Below are positions 31,745 through 40,258 of a stretch of 44,387 nucleotides of DNA, piece by piece. Position 1 is the first letter of the stretch. Each line of letters starts with the position of its first letter. The position numbers were made by a program, and so were the translations under genes. The notes beneath the pieces were generated by a model. The model was not told the DNA's origin, searched no databases, and worked only from the letters and a program-made list of their open reading frames with translations. The stretch covers positions 1 to 44,387 of the forward strand of contig CAZANP010000010.1 of NCBI GenBank assembly GCA_964486555.1, in the 5' to 3' direction. This DNA is from 4484-232 sp964486555 (GTDB lineage Bacteria; Thermotogota; Thermotogae; Thermotogales; Thermotogaceae).

Positions 31745-31793
31745 AATTAAGTATAATAATCCATAAGACCAGCAGCTGCTAGAAGCTGGAGGG

Positions 31794-32528
31794 ATGGATG
31801 TGCTGGCGGTGGAAGTAGAAGATCTATCGAAGAGTTTTGGAGAGATTGAAGCTGTTAGAAATATCGGCTTCGAAATAAGGGAAGGAGAAATATTCGGTTT
31901 GATAGGGCCAAACGGAGCAGGTAAGACCACCACACTTAGGATAATCGCAACTCTCTTGAAACCGGACTTCGGTTCTGTTAAAGTGTTTGGCTACGATGTG
32001 CAGAGAGATGGTGAAAAGATCCGGGAGATAATAAGCTACCTTCCGGAAGATGCAGGAGCCTACAGGAATTTGACGGGAAGAGAGTATTTGGAATTCATAG
32101 CAAGATTTTTTGCAAAGAGAGGAAAATTTCACGAAATGGTGAAAAGAGGTGTAGAGATAGCAAAGCTCGGTGATAGGATAACGGATAAGATATCAACCTA
32201 CAGCAAAGGAATGATGAGGCGACTACTAGTTGCAAGAACCCTCATGGTGAATCCCAAACTTGCGATACTCGATGAGCCCACCTCTGGTTTGGATGTCGTG
32301 AACGCCATAGAAGTTAGGAATATCATAAAAGATTCCACAATGGCTGGTACCACTATCCTTCTATCTTCTCACAACATGCTTGAAGTGGAGTTTCTGTGCG
32401 ATAGGATCGCTCTGATGAACAACGGTAGGATCGTTGAGGCCGGCAAACCTGAAGAACTTAAAAGCAAGTACAACGCGAAAAACATAGAGGAAGTGTTCGT
32501 AGAGGTGGTAAAATGCTCGGAAATATAA
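31794..32528 (+). CDS. ABC transporter ATP-binding protein, NatA-like, about 244 aa
   Basis: ATPase of an ABC-2 type exporter (drug, sodium or lipid extrusion). Walker A GLIGPNGAGKTTTL, Q-loop region, signature 'ISTYSKGMMRRLLVARTLM' (a YSKGM variant of LSGGQ, common in this subfamily), Walker B LAILDEPTSGLD and switch histidine in LLSSHNM. The ATG at 31794 is only one base from GGAGG, whereas the in-frame GTG at 31800 is at proper distance, so the protein may start two codons later. It overlaps the permease gene by 16 bases. Confidence 0.93.
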   Translation: MDVLAVEVEDLSKSFGEIEAVRNIGFEIREGEIFGLIGPNGAGKTTTLRIIATLLKPDFGSVKVFGYDVQRDGEKIREIISYLPEDAGAYRNLTGREYLEFIARFFAKRGKFHEMVKRGVEIAKLGDRITDKISTYSKGMMRRLLVARTLMVNPKLAILDEPTSGLDVVNAIEVRNIIKDSTMAGTTILLSSHNMLEVEFLCDRIALMNNGRIVEAGKPEELKSKYNAKNIEEVFVEVVKCSEI

Positions 32529-33760
32529 TAAAGAAAGAATTGAAGGAGCTTTTAACCCTCTCAACGTTGATTTTCATGATCTCTATAGCTTTCATGTATG
32601 CCATCATAGGACAATCCATAGGAAAAGCAGTTCATGAAACACCTCAAAAAGTGAATATCGGGATCGTGAATCTGGACAAAGGTTCCTTCGGTGAACTGAT
32701 AGAGCATGTTTTGAAGCAATCTGCGAACGTGGTTTACATCGGAAAATCGGAGGAAGAAGGGTTGAGACGATTGAAGGAAAAGAACGGTGTTGCACTCATA
32801 GCGATACCGGAAGGTTTCACACAGAACATACTCTCAGGTAGGCAAGGAGAATTGGAGATCGTATGGATCATGAGAGGAACTGGGATAGCCGACTTGATAT
32901 CCACAGGAAGAGTGCAAGGTGTACTGGGAATGATAAATCAGGAAATAGCGAAAAAACTCATGGAAAGGTATGGCGTGAAAGATCCAGAAGCCGTTTTGAA
33001 TCCCTTCACACAAAAGGCTTTTACTATTTTGAAAGAGAAAAGGCTGAGCCTCTCACCGGCTCAAATCGGAGAGAAGATGTCTTCACAGACAACACTCACC
33101 TCCATCGTGATAATGATGCTCATACTGGGAGCTGGAGGATCCGTTATATCCTCTATGGGGCTGGAGAAAGAAAACAAAACCTTGGAAACTTTGTTGACCC
33201 TCCCCATTAAAAGAAGTCATATCGTTGTGGGAAAAATTGTCGCAGCGAGTATCGTGGGATTCATAATGGCGGTCATATACATGGTGGGATTCAGCTTCTA
33301 TCTCAAGGGACTCGTTCCATCGTCTCCCACATCTGGTGTGGGAACAGATATAGGGTTGAATCTGCAGATGAAAGATTACACACTGTTTGGTATTTCCCTC
33401 TTCATCACACTGCTTGCAGGAATATCCCTTAGCATGATACTGGGCTTGTTCGCTGAGAATTACAAGAGCTCACAAATGCTCTCTTTCCCGATAGTTGGAC
33501 TTGCAACGTTCAGTATGTTACTCACCATGTTCAAGGATCTTGATACTCTTCCAACTGTGTTGAAAATAGTAGCGTTTTTGATACCGTTCACACATCCGAT
33601 GATCGCTCTGCGACTTCTCATGTTCGGTAAGATTCAGCTGGTTGTGTGGGGAATAGTGTACGTTAGTGTGTTCACAGGGGTGATCATTTTTATCATCACA
33701 AAGATCTTTAATTCCGACAGGTTAATCACCGGGAGAAAGAGACGAAGGGCAACTTCATGA
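32513..33760 (+). CDS. ABC-2 type transporter permease, NatB-like, 415 aa
   Basis: Membrane partner of the ATPase above. One helix near residues 15-33, a large extracytoplasmic domain (about 40-195), then about five C-terminal helices from 'TLTSIVIMMLILGAGG' onward. The loop 'GLEKENKTLETLLTLPIKRSHIVVGKI' is diagnostic of the NatB/YhaP group. Substrate unknown. ATG 32513 lies inside the ATPase gene, behind GAGGTGG, so the two are coupled. Its last 35 bases overlap the end of the convergent GH4 gene. Confidence 0.92.
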   Translation: MLGNIIKKELKELLTLSTLIFMISIAFMYAIIGQSIGKAVHETPQKVNIGIVNLDKGSFGELIEHVLKQSANVVYIGKSEEEGLRRLKEKNGVALIAIPEGFTQNILSGRQGELEIVWIMRGTGIADLISTGRVQGVLGMINQEIAKKLMERYGVKDPEAVLNPFTQKAFTILKEKRLSLSPAQIGEKMSSQTTLTSIVIMMLILGAGGSVISSMGLEKENKTLETLLTLPIKRSHIVVGKIVAASIVGFIMAVIYMVGFSFYLKGLVPSSPTSGVGTDIGLNLQMKDYTLFGISLFITLLAGISLSMILGLFAENYKSSQMLSFPIVGLATFSMLLTMFKDLDTLPTVLKIVAFLIPFTHPMIALRLLMFGKIQLVVWGIVYVSVFTGVIIFIITKIFNSDRLITGRKRRRATS

Positions 33761-35099
33761 GATCCTTTATCACTCCCTGAACCTGCTCGTACGATCTGGT
33801 CCTTGGATCCCTGATCAGGATCTCTTCAAGAACTTTGATGTCACCTGTGATGAAGAATTCTAAAGCCCACTCCATTCTCAGAATTCTAGGCATCAAAAAC
33901 ATCTTCTTTATTCTCTCAGTGAGATCCGGCTCTATTTTCTCAGGATGCAAACCTTTTTCATCGACAACTACTGGTACCTCCACTATCACATCGTCTGGTA
34001 TACCCTCTATGATTCCTTCATTTGGTACATTTAGGATGAGTCTAGTTTTCTTTCCGTTCATCAAAGCGTTTATGAACGGTATGTGCTGTTCTCCACTCAT
34101 TCCATCAGTTGTGAATATCTCAGGCCAAGCTTCTGTGAGCTTGATATTTGGATCCTTAGCGATCTCCATGAGCTTTCTCCTTGTTCTCCTTAACTCTTTA
34201 TAGAACTTGGGTCTTTCCACTTCGTTGTCTATCCCTCCAAACTTTCCATACCATTTTTTCTTGGTTTCCAGGTTATAATGATATTTCCAGCTTCCGTTTC
34301 TTACAGTATCTCCGATCGGTAGCATTCCGTAGAATCTGTACATGTCTATCGCCGCTGGGCTTAGATCCACATCCCATGGATCCTTCGGTTCCCACATGGA
34401 AGATTTCTTTCCGATCCACTCATCGAGGATTGGATAAGCGTTTTTCCCTTTATATTCGAATCTGTTCAACCATATTCCATGGTTGACTCCCGCAACCTGC
34501 CAGTTGACTTCTTCAGGATTTAATCCCAACGTTTTGAAAACCTTAAACACACCCGAAAAACCATGGCAGAATCCCACGATTTTAACATCGGTGAACCTCC
34601 TGACAAGCTGGGTTATTTCAAAAACTGGATTTGCCGTCTGAAGAAGCCATGCATCTGGTGAATATTTTTCAATCGTCTTGGCTATGTTAAGACTCATTCT
34701 GAGATGATTATGGTTTGTGAGCGTGTAGTAATCCGATACCATGTTGAACTCTTGGCTGTCTATTCCCCTGTAGTACCCATGTTTCTCTCCAACTTCCCTT
34801 ATGATCTCGTACTGTACGTACCCGTCCTCATGCTCTTTTGCTCTTGCAAGTGCTGTGTTTATGATAAAATCCGCCCCATCAACTGCTTTTTTAAGATCAG
34901 TTGTTTTTTCAAAAGAAAGATTTGCCCCCAATTCTTTTGTGTACCTTTTTGCAAGTTCATACACCGCTTCCAAGCGCTTTTCATCTATATCCATAAACGT
35001 AACGAGGCTTCCAGACAGTTCCTTGGTTTTTGCTAGATCTCCCACCAGTTTGATCGTATAGCGAACACTTCCCGCACCCACGAAGGATATCTTCAACAT
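33726..35099 (-). CDS. GH4-family glycosidase (alpha-glucosidase / alpha-glucuronidase group), 457 aa
   Basis: NAD+- and Mn2+-dependent glycosidase that works through oxidation at C3. Rossmann start ISFVGAGSVRYT; family blocks YYRGIDSQEFNMVSDYY, 'LQTANPVFEIT', FCHG (metal-binding Cys) and AGVNHG (metal-binding His); 'MLPIGDTVRNGSWKYH' and 'FGGIDNEVERPKFY'. The latter blocks recall the Thermotoga protein TM0752, reported as an alpha-glucuronidase, more than AglA, but I cannot fix the substrate without alignment. ATG 35099 after AAGGAGG. The C-terminus stops soon after the LP motif, about ten residues earlier than homologues I remember, and overlaps the convergent permease gene. Confidence 0.88.
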   Translation of the reverse strand: MLKISFVGAGSVRYTIKLVGDLAKTKELSGSLVTFMDIDEKRLEAVYELAKRYTKELGANLSFEKTTDLKKAVDGADFIINTALARAKEHEDGYVQYEIIREVGEKHGYYRGIDSQEFNMVSDYYTLTNHNHLRMSLNIAKTIEKYSPDAWLLQTANPVFEITQLVRRFTDVKIVGFCHGFSGVFKVFKTLGLNPEEVNWQVAGVNHGIWLNRFEYKGKNAYPILDEWIGKKSSMWEPKDPWDVDLSPAAIDMYRFYGMLPIGDTVRNGSWKYHYNLETKKKWYGKFGGIDNEVERPKFYKELRRTRRKLMEIAKDPNIKLTEAWPEIFTTDGMSGEQHIPFINALMNGKKTRLILNVPNEGIIEGIPDDVIVEVPVVVDEKGLHPEKIEPDLTERIKKMFLMPRILRMEWALEFFITGDIKVLEEILIRDPRTRSYEQVQGVIKDLMKLPFVSFSR

Positions 35100-35186
35100 G
35101 ATTCAACCTCCTTTTTGGATGACGAACTTAATCTTTATTGTAATAGATTTTTTCCTTTAGCAGGGAAGATCTCGAAAAGGAGAAAG

Positions 35187-35195
35187 TGATATAAT
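35187..35195 (+). promoter_or_regulatory. Extended -10 promoter of leuS-rex
   Basis: TGATATAAT (35187-35195), 30 bases before the leuS ATG, with no clear -35. Same extended -10 form as before galA and at 19576. Confidence 0.6.
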
Positions 35196-35224
35196 CTTCA
35201 CAAAGTGTTTGAGGAGGTGATTGA

Positions 35225-37699
35225 ATGAAAGAATATGACCCGAAGATGATCGAACCAAAATGGCAGAAAATATGGGAGGAAAGAGGTGTTTTTAAAACCC
35301 CTCAAAGGTCGGAAAAGCCAAAGTACTATGCTCTCGTTATGTTCCCTTATCCATCAGGTACGCTTCACGTTGGTCATGTGAAAAATTACGTCATAGGGGA
35401 CATAGTTGCGCGTTACAAGAGGATGAGAGGTTACAACGTCTTGCATCCATTCGGTTACGACGCTTTCGGGCTTCCGGCAGAGAACGCTGCGATTGAGCAT
35501 AAGATTCATCCTGAGATTTGGACAAAGGGGAATATAGAGACCATAAGGAAACAGATAAAAAGGATCGGGATAAGCTACGATTGGGATAGAGAATTTGCAA
35601 CCTGCGATGAAGAGTATTATAAATGGACCCAATGGATATTCCTGAAACTCTATGAAAAAGGACTCGCTTACAAGAAAAAAGCGGCTGTCAACTGGTGTCC
35701 AAAATGTAAAACAGTTCTTGCAAACGAACAGGTGAAGGATGGGAAATGTGAAAGATGTGGAACACCGGTGACCATAAAACACCTTGAGCAGTGGTTCTTC
35801 AAGATAACGGATTACGCAGAAAGACTCCTAGAGGATCTTGATAAGCTTGAAGGATGGCCCGAACATGTGAAAATCATGCAAAGAAATTGGATAGGAAAGA
35901 GCGAGGGGGCCGAAGTTGAATTTCCCGTTGAAGGAACGGATATCAAGATAAAGATATTCACTACAAGACCGGATACTCTCTGGGGTGTCACTTTCATGGC
36001 TCTGGCACCCGAATCACCTCTCGTTGAGCAGATAGTGACGGAGGACAGAAAAGAGGAGTTGAAGGAGTTTCTAACGAGAATGAGCCAGCAGGATAGATAC
36101 AAGAGAACAGCTGTCGGGGCTGAGAAAGAAGGTTTCTTCCTTGGAAGATACGCTATAAACCCTGTGAACAACGAGAAAGTTCCGATATACGTTGCGAACT
36201 ACATACTTATGGAATACGGAACAGGTGCCATCATGGCGGTTCCCGCCCACGATCAGAGAGATTTTGAATTTGCAAAGAAATATGATCTTCCCATAAAGGT
36301 CGTCATACAACCAGAAGGGAAGGAATTGAAACCCGAGGAGATGGAAAAAGCGTACGAAGAACCTGGTATCATGGTGAATTCAGGACCATTCACAGGTGTC
36401 AAGAGTGAAGAGGGTATCAAAAAGGTTATCGACTGGCTTGAAGAAAAAGGGATAGGGAAGAGATCTGTCCAGTACAAGTTGAGAGATTGGCTCATCTCCA
36501 GACAGAGGTACTGGGGTGCGCCCATTCCCGTGGTCTACTGCGAAAAATGTGGTATCGTTCCGGTACCAGAGGATCAGCTTCCTGTTGTGCTTCCAAAGGA
36601 TGTGGAATTTTTACCAACAGGGCAATCCCCACTTCAGTTCCATGAAGAGTTCAAAAAGACAAAATGTCCCGTTTGCGGTGGGCCTGCAACAAGGGAAGTC
36701 GACACCATGGATACCTTCGTTGATTCGTCTTGGTACTATCTGAGATACGTGAATCCTCGTGATGACGAAAAACCTTTTGACACGGAGGATGTGAATTACT
36801 GGCTTCCCGTAGATCAATACATAGGTGGGGTGGAGCATGCCGTTCTCCATCTTCTCTATTCAAGATTCATAACGAAAGTTCTTCACGACCTTGGCTACCT
36901 GGATTTTGAAGAGCCTTTCACCAACCTCTTCACCCAAGGGATGATATACAAAGATGGTGCGAAGATGTCGAAATCCAAGGGAAACGTGGTCTCTCCAGAT
37001 GACATGATAGAGAAATACGGGGCCGATACTCTGAGAATGTACATCCTCTTCATGGCTCCTCCTGAGAAAGACGCTGAATGGAGCGATGCAGGTATAGAGG
37101 GGATACATAGATTCGTGAAAAGACTTTGGAATACGCTCCAAAGGATTATGCCCATTGTGAAAGATGTGAAAATTGAGAAGGTCTCAGTTAAAACACCGAA
37201 GGAGAGGGAGCTCAGAAGGAAACTCCATGCCATGATAAAGAAGATAACCGAAGATATAGAAGGTGGTTTCAAGTTCAACACGGCAATAAGTGGACTTATG
37301 GAGCTTCTGAACCATCTCGTGGATTATTTGAACACCGTTCCTGAAAGTGAATGGAACAAGCATCTTTTAAGAGAAATAGCCGAGAAGATGGTTTTGATAC
37401 TGTCGCCGTTCGCACCCCATATGGCCGAAGAATTGTGGCAGGATATGGGAATGAAAGGCCTGGTTGTGGAGCAATCGTGGCCGAGTTACGATCCAGAGGC
37501 TCTCAAAGTCGAGGAGGTCGAAATAGCTGTTCAGATAAATGGAAAGATAAGGGATAGGGTCATGATACCTGTGGATGCCGATGAAGAGACTGTGAGAAAA
37601 CTCGTCCTTGAGAGGGAAAGAGTAAAAAGGTATCTGAATGGGAAGGAACCAAAGAAGTTTTTCTACATTAAAGGAAGATTGGTGAACATCGTGGTATGA
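35225..37699 (+). CDS. leuS: Leucyl-tRNA synthetase, 824 aa
   Basis: Charges tRNA-Leu. Class Ia signature HIGH-type YPSGTLHVGHVKNY near residue 45, zinc-binding NWCPKCKTVLANEQV and CERCG in the catalytic core, CP1 editing domain (about 225-415, 'FTTRPDTLWGVTFM', 'GTGAIMAVPAHDQRDFEFA'), KMSKSKGN motif in the last third and the C-terminal anticodon-binding domain ending 'YIKGRLVNIVV'. Complete. ATG 35225 follows GAGGAGGTGA. rex begins 14 bases after the stop, the same order as in T. maritima. Confidence 0.98.
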   Translation: MKEYDPKMIEPKWQKIWEERGVFKTPQRSEKPKYYALVMFPYPSGTLHVGHVKNYVIGDIVARYKRMRGYNVLHPFGYDAFGLPAENAAIEHKIHPEIWTKGNIETIRKQIKRIGISYDWDREFATCDEEYYKWTQWIFLKLYEKGLAYKKKAAVNWCPKCKTVLANEQVKDGKCERCGTPVTIKHLEQWFFKITDYAERLLEDLDKLEGWPEHVKIMQRNWIGKSEGAEVEFPVEGTDIKIKIFTTRPDTLWGVTFMALAPESPLVEQIVTEDRKEELKEFLTRMSQQDRYKRTAVGAEKEGFFLGRYAINPVNNEKVPIYVANYILMEYGTGAIMAVPAHDQRDFEFAKKYDLPIKVVIQPEGKELKPEEMEKAYEEPGIMVNSGPFTGVKSEEGIKKVIDWLEEKGIGKRSVQYKLRDWLISRQRYWGAPIPVVYCEKCGIVPVPEDQLPVVLPKDVEFLPTGQSPLQFHEEFKKTKCPVCGGPATREVDTMDTFVDSSWYYLRYVNPRDDEKPFDTEDVNYWLPVDQYIGGVEHAVLHLLYSRFITKVLHDLGYLDFEEPFTNLFTQGMIYKDGAKMSKSKGNVVSPDDMIEKYGADTLRMYILFMAPPEKDAEWSDAGIEGIHRFVKRLWNTLQRIMPIVKDVKIEKVSVKTPKERELRRKLHAMIKKITEDIEGGFKFNTAISGLMELLNHLVDYLNTVPESEWNKHLLREIAEKMVLILSPFAPHMAEELWQDMGMKGLVVEQSWPSYDPEALKVEEVEIAVQINGKIRDRVMIPVDADEETVRKLVLERERVKRYLNGKEPKKFFYIKGRLVNIVV

Positions 37700-37713
37700 G
37701 GGGAGGGAATGTG

Positions 37714-38349
37714 ATGAAGATACCTAAACCTGTTTCAAAAAGGCTTTCCATGTATTACCGGTGTCTTGAGAAGTTAAAAGACGAGGGAATAGATGTCGTA
37801 TCATCCAAGGAACTTGCAGAAAGGCTAGACATAAAACCGAGTCAGGTAAGAAAGGATCTATCATATTTTGGAGAGTTCGGGAAAAGAGGTGTGGGGTACC
37901 ACGTTGATTTCCTTATTGAAAATCTAGAGAAGATCCTTGGTATCAAAGAGGAATGGAACATAGCCATAATTGGTGCTGGAAATATAGGAAGAGCGTTGAG
38001 TAATTACGTGGGATTGAGGGAGAAAGGATTCAAAATAGTTGCAGTGTTTGACAAAGATGATGGAAAGGTTGGGAAAGAAATAGCAGAAGGTATAAAAGTG
38101 CTTCATATAAAGGATCTAGATAGAGTGGTCAAGGAAAAGAACGTGAAAATAGGTATAATAGCGGTTCCAGCCAATGCCGCTCAGGAAGTGGCTGAAGCTT
38201 TGGAAAAAGCTGGAGTATCCGGTATCCTGAATTTCGCACCCATAAAGATAAAAGCTTCCATTCCCGTGGAAGAAGTCGATATATCCTCTTCTTTAAGGAC
38301 CTTAACCTTTGAGATAATTAGGAAACATTCAACGAAGGGGAAGAAATGA
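37714..38349 (+). CDS. rex: Redox-sensing transcriptional repressor Rex, 211 aa
   Basis: Dimeric repressor that leaves DNA when the NADH/NAD+ ratio rises and so controls fermentation genes such as alcohol dehydrogenases. N-terminal winged helix (1-75) with VSSKELAERLDIKPSQVRKDLSYFGEFGKRGVGY, diagnostic of Rex; Rossmann domain with GAGNIG (87-92); C-terminal swapped helix 'LRTLTFEIIRKHS'. ATG 37714 is chosen after GAGGGGAGGGAAT; a frame start at 37696 lies against the leuS stop. Overlaps the next gene by ATGA. The iron alcohol dehydrogenase at 5781 is a conceivable target, but I see no certain Rex site there. Confidence 0.95.
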   Translation: MKIPKPVSKRLSMYYRCLEKLKDEGIDVVSSKELAERLDIKPSQVRKDLSYFGEFGKRGVGYHVDFLIENLEKILGIKEEWNIAIIGAGNIGRALSNYVGLREKGFKIVAVFDKDDGKVGKEIAEGIKVLHIKDLDRVVKEKNVKIGIIAVPANAAQEVAEALEKAGVSGILNFAPIKIKASIPVEEVDISSSLRTLTFEIIRKHSTKGKK

Positions 38350-38576
38350 TGGAGTACGACATTCTGATTGAAGTAGCAAAAGAGGATGTCCACATTTTGA
38401 ATTACGTTTTGGAAGTGGAAGAAAACGTTATGAACATAAGAAAATACGAAGATGGGATACTCAGAATAATTGTTCCTGAAGATTTGAAGGAAGAAGCTCT
38501 AAAGCTTCTTGAAGGTGTTAAAGAGATCGTCGATCTTAAAATAGTATCGATCAGAAAGAACGAGGGAAGTGCATGA
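38346..38576 (+). CDS. Small conserved protein, DUF4911-like, 76 aa
   Basis: Function unknown. A compact alpha/beta protein: 'YDILIEVAKEDVHILNYVLEVEENVMNIRKYED' resembles the DUF4911 family found next to rex in Thermotogales and some Firmicutes. No signal peptide or metal motif. ATG 38346 overlaps the rex stop (ATGA), with a second ATG at 38349; it also overlaps the YqeG-like gene by ATGA, so the three are translated together. Confidence 0.8.
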   Translation: MMEYDILIEVAKEDVHILNYVLEVEENVMNIRKYEDGILRIIVPEDLKEEALKLLEGVKEIVDLKIVSIRKNEGSA

Positions 38577-39055
38577 GAGGATTTTTAAACCTTTTAAAAC
38601 CTAAAGAGTGGAAGAAAAGCATCTTTGAGATAGACTTTGAGGACCTTCTGTCAAGGGGATTCAGAGTTTTTATATTCGATTACGACAACACCCTAGTCCC
38701 GTGGAGAGCGAGAAGGGTTTCTGAAGAGATCTCAAAGATCATTGAGGACCTTTCAGAACGAGCAACGGTTATAGTCGCATCCAACGGGAAAGAGAAAAAA
38801 ATCGAAGGTTTGAAGTGTAAGATAATCTGGCGAGCGAGGAAGCCGTTCGCTAAGAAGTTGAGAAAGTTTTTAGAAGAAATTGGAATCGATCAGGGTGAGG
38901 TTGTTGTTATCGGTGATCAGATATTCACCGATGTTTTTTTTGGAAATCGCATGGGCTTTTACACCATAAAAGTTGAACCGATTTCAGAAAAGGAATTTTG
39001 GGGAACAAAGATCTTGAGACTTCTGGAGAGATTAGTCTTTCCATTCATACGATGA
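38573..39055 (+). CDS. HAD-family phosphatase, YqeG-like, 160 aa
   Basis: Haloacid dehalogenase superfamily, subclass IIIA. Motif I DYDNTLVPW with nucleophile Asp, motif II 'IVASNGK', motif III Lys in 'RKPFAKKL' and motif IV GDQIFTDVFFGNRMG. YqeG homologues are phosphatases acting on phosphatidylglycerophosphate (PgpP type) or have unknown substrates. The N-terminus 'LLKPKEWKKSIFEIDFEDLLSRGFRV' matches the family. ATG 38573 overlaps the preceding stop (ATGA). ttuA follows after 15 bases. Confidence 0.9.
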   Translation: MRGFLNLLKPKEWKKSIFEIDFEDLLSRGFRVFIFDYDNTLVPWRARRVSEEISKIIEDLSERATVIVASNGKEKKIEGLKCKIIWRARKPFAKKLRKFLEEIGIDQGEVVVIGDQIFTDVFFGNRMGFYTIKVEPISEKEFWGTKILRLLERLVFPFIR

Positions 39056-39070
39056 TCAGGAGGTGGTTCT

Positions 39071-39858
39071 TTGAAGTGTAAAAAATGTGGAAGAGAAGCG
39101 ATAGTTAAGCTCAGGCATTACAACCTAGCTCTTTGCAGGGAACACTTCATTGAATTCATAGAGGGAAGGGTGGAGAAAGCTATAAAAAAATTCAAGATGT
39201 TTAAAAAGAGTGATAAAGTGTTGGTTGCGGTATCTGGTGGTAAAGATAGTGTATCCCTCTGGCATATACTCGTAAAACTCGGATACGAAGCCGATGGCCT
39301 TTTCATAAGAACGGGTAAAGAAGGCCTTATAAAAATTGCAGAGAGAATCGTGGAAGAAAATGCGAAGATTTTGGAGAGAAAACTCATAAAAATCGATGCC
39401 ACAGAATATTTTGAAGGTTTGTCCACAGGAGAGATAGCAAAGATCTTGAGAAGGCCCGTTTGCTCTATTTGTGGAACTGTCAGAAGGTATCTCATGAACA
39501 AGGTTGCATACGAGGAAGGATACGATGTCGTCGTTACAGGGCACAATCTGAGCGATGAGGCAACTGTTCTTTTTGGAAACATATTGAATTGGCAGATAGG
39601 ATACATTTCACGCCAATGGCCCTATCTTCCAAAAACTCATGAGAAATTCGTTCCCAAAGCAAAACCCCTGGTTCTGAACTACGAGGAAGATATAAGACTC
39701 TATGCAAGAGTTACAGGTATAAAGTTCTTGGATACAGCCTGCCCTTTCTCCCTCGATGCCACCACGACGGTTTACAAATCCTACCTTACGGATATGGAAA
39801 AAAAGCAACCTGGTATAACCATAAGGTTCTTCACAGGGTTTCTGAGAAACAAGAATAA
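39071..39858 (+). CDS. ttuA: tRNA 2-thiouridine synthetase TtuA, 3' end lost in gap
   Basis: ATP-dependent enzyme that makes 2-thiouridine (or 5-methyl-2-thiouridine) at tRNA position 54, important for heat stability. N-terminal zinc finger C3, C6, C22, H25; PP-loop SGGKDS at 55-60; 4Fe-4S ligands C131 and C134 (VCSICG) and C224 (TACPFS), the same three positions, within one or two residues, as in characterised TtuA. TTG start 39071 after GGAGGTGG. After residue 262 the sequence enters the N gap. The C-terminal zinc finger, normally about 40-50 further residues, is missing, and the sequence after the gap is a promoter, so the gene ends inside the gap. Confidence 0.9.
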
Positions 39859-39958
39859 NNNNNNNNNNNNNNNNNNNNNNNNNNNNNNNNNNNNNNNNNN
39901 NNNNNNNNNNNNNNNNNNNNNNNNNNNNNNNNNNNNNNNNNNNNNNNNNNNNNNNNNN
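39859..39958. other. Assembly gap (100 N)
   Basis: Exactly 100 N. It must hold the end of ttuA (family length predicts about 120-150 bases of coding sequence) and possibly a terminator, so the real gap is probably longer than 100 bases. Confidence 0.99.
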
Positions 39959-39961
39959 GGC

Positions 39962-39990
39962 TTGACACATATATATGCAATTTGTATAAT
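39962..39990 (+). promoter_or_regulatory. Perfect consensus promoter of the Gly/Trp-rich protein genes
   Basis: TTGACA (39962-39967), 17-bp spacer, TATAAT (39985-39990): an exact match in both boxes and spacing. Transcription should begin near 39997, inside the ribosome site AAAGGAGGTGAG (39995-40006), leaving a leader of about 14 bases. Confidence 0.9.
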
Positions 39991-40010
39991 TATGAAAGGA
40001 GGTGAGTAGG

Positions 40011-40253
40011 ATGGGAAACGGATACAGAGGAGGTAGAGGTTATGGAAGAGGATGGGGATGGAGATATGGCGGATTCGGTGGATGGGGACCTCCATGGGGA
40101 TGGGGATACGGTTGGGGCTGGATGGCTCCACCAGGTCCACCATCTCCCGAAGAGGAAAGGGATATGCTCCTGGACTATAAAGCATTCCTTGAAGAAGAGT
40201 TGAAGTACGTTGAGGAGAGATTAAAACAGATTGAAGAAGAATTGGGGAGGTGA
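40011..40253 (+). CDS. Gly/Trp-rich small protein with C-terminal coiled coil (DUF5320-like C-terminal part), 80 aa
   Basis: Residues 1-45 are almost only G, W, R, Y and P, with seven Trp in the first 37. Residues 45-80 (PSPEEERDMLLDYKAFLEEE, then LKYVEERLKQIEEEL) form a charged coiled coil like that closing DUF5320 proteins. The N-terminal signature of DUF5320 is missing here and present in the next gene, so the two may be halves of one architecture and may pair. No cysteine or signal peptide. ATG 40011 is chosen, four bases after the ribosome site; a GTG at 40002 lies within that site. Function unknown; such proteins commonly sit beside MinD/Mrp-type Fe-S ATPases and NifX proteins, as here. 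Confidence 0.8.
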   Translation: MGNGYRGGRGYGRGWGWRYGGFGGWGPPWGWGYGWGWMAPPGPPSPEEERDMLLDYKAFLEEELKYVEERLKQIEEELGR

Positions 40254-40258
40254 GTACA

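Noticed and set aside
31745..31793. Promoter for the NatA-like gene (TATAAT at 31752-31757) and palindrome AGCAGCTGCT (31771-31780)
   Set aside because: The -10 is good but no acceptable -35 was found and the palindrome is short; left uncalled.
39959..40009. Apparent C-terminus of ttuA after the N gap
   Set aside because: This stretch is a perfect promoter plus ribosome site; reading it as protein depends on the arbitrary gap length.
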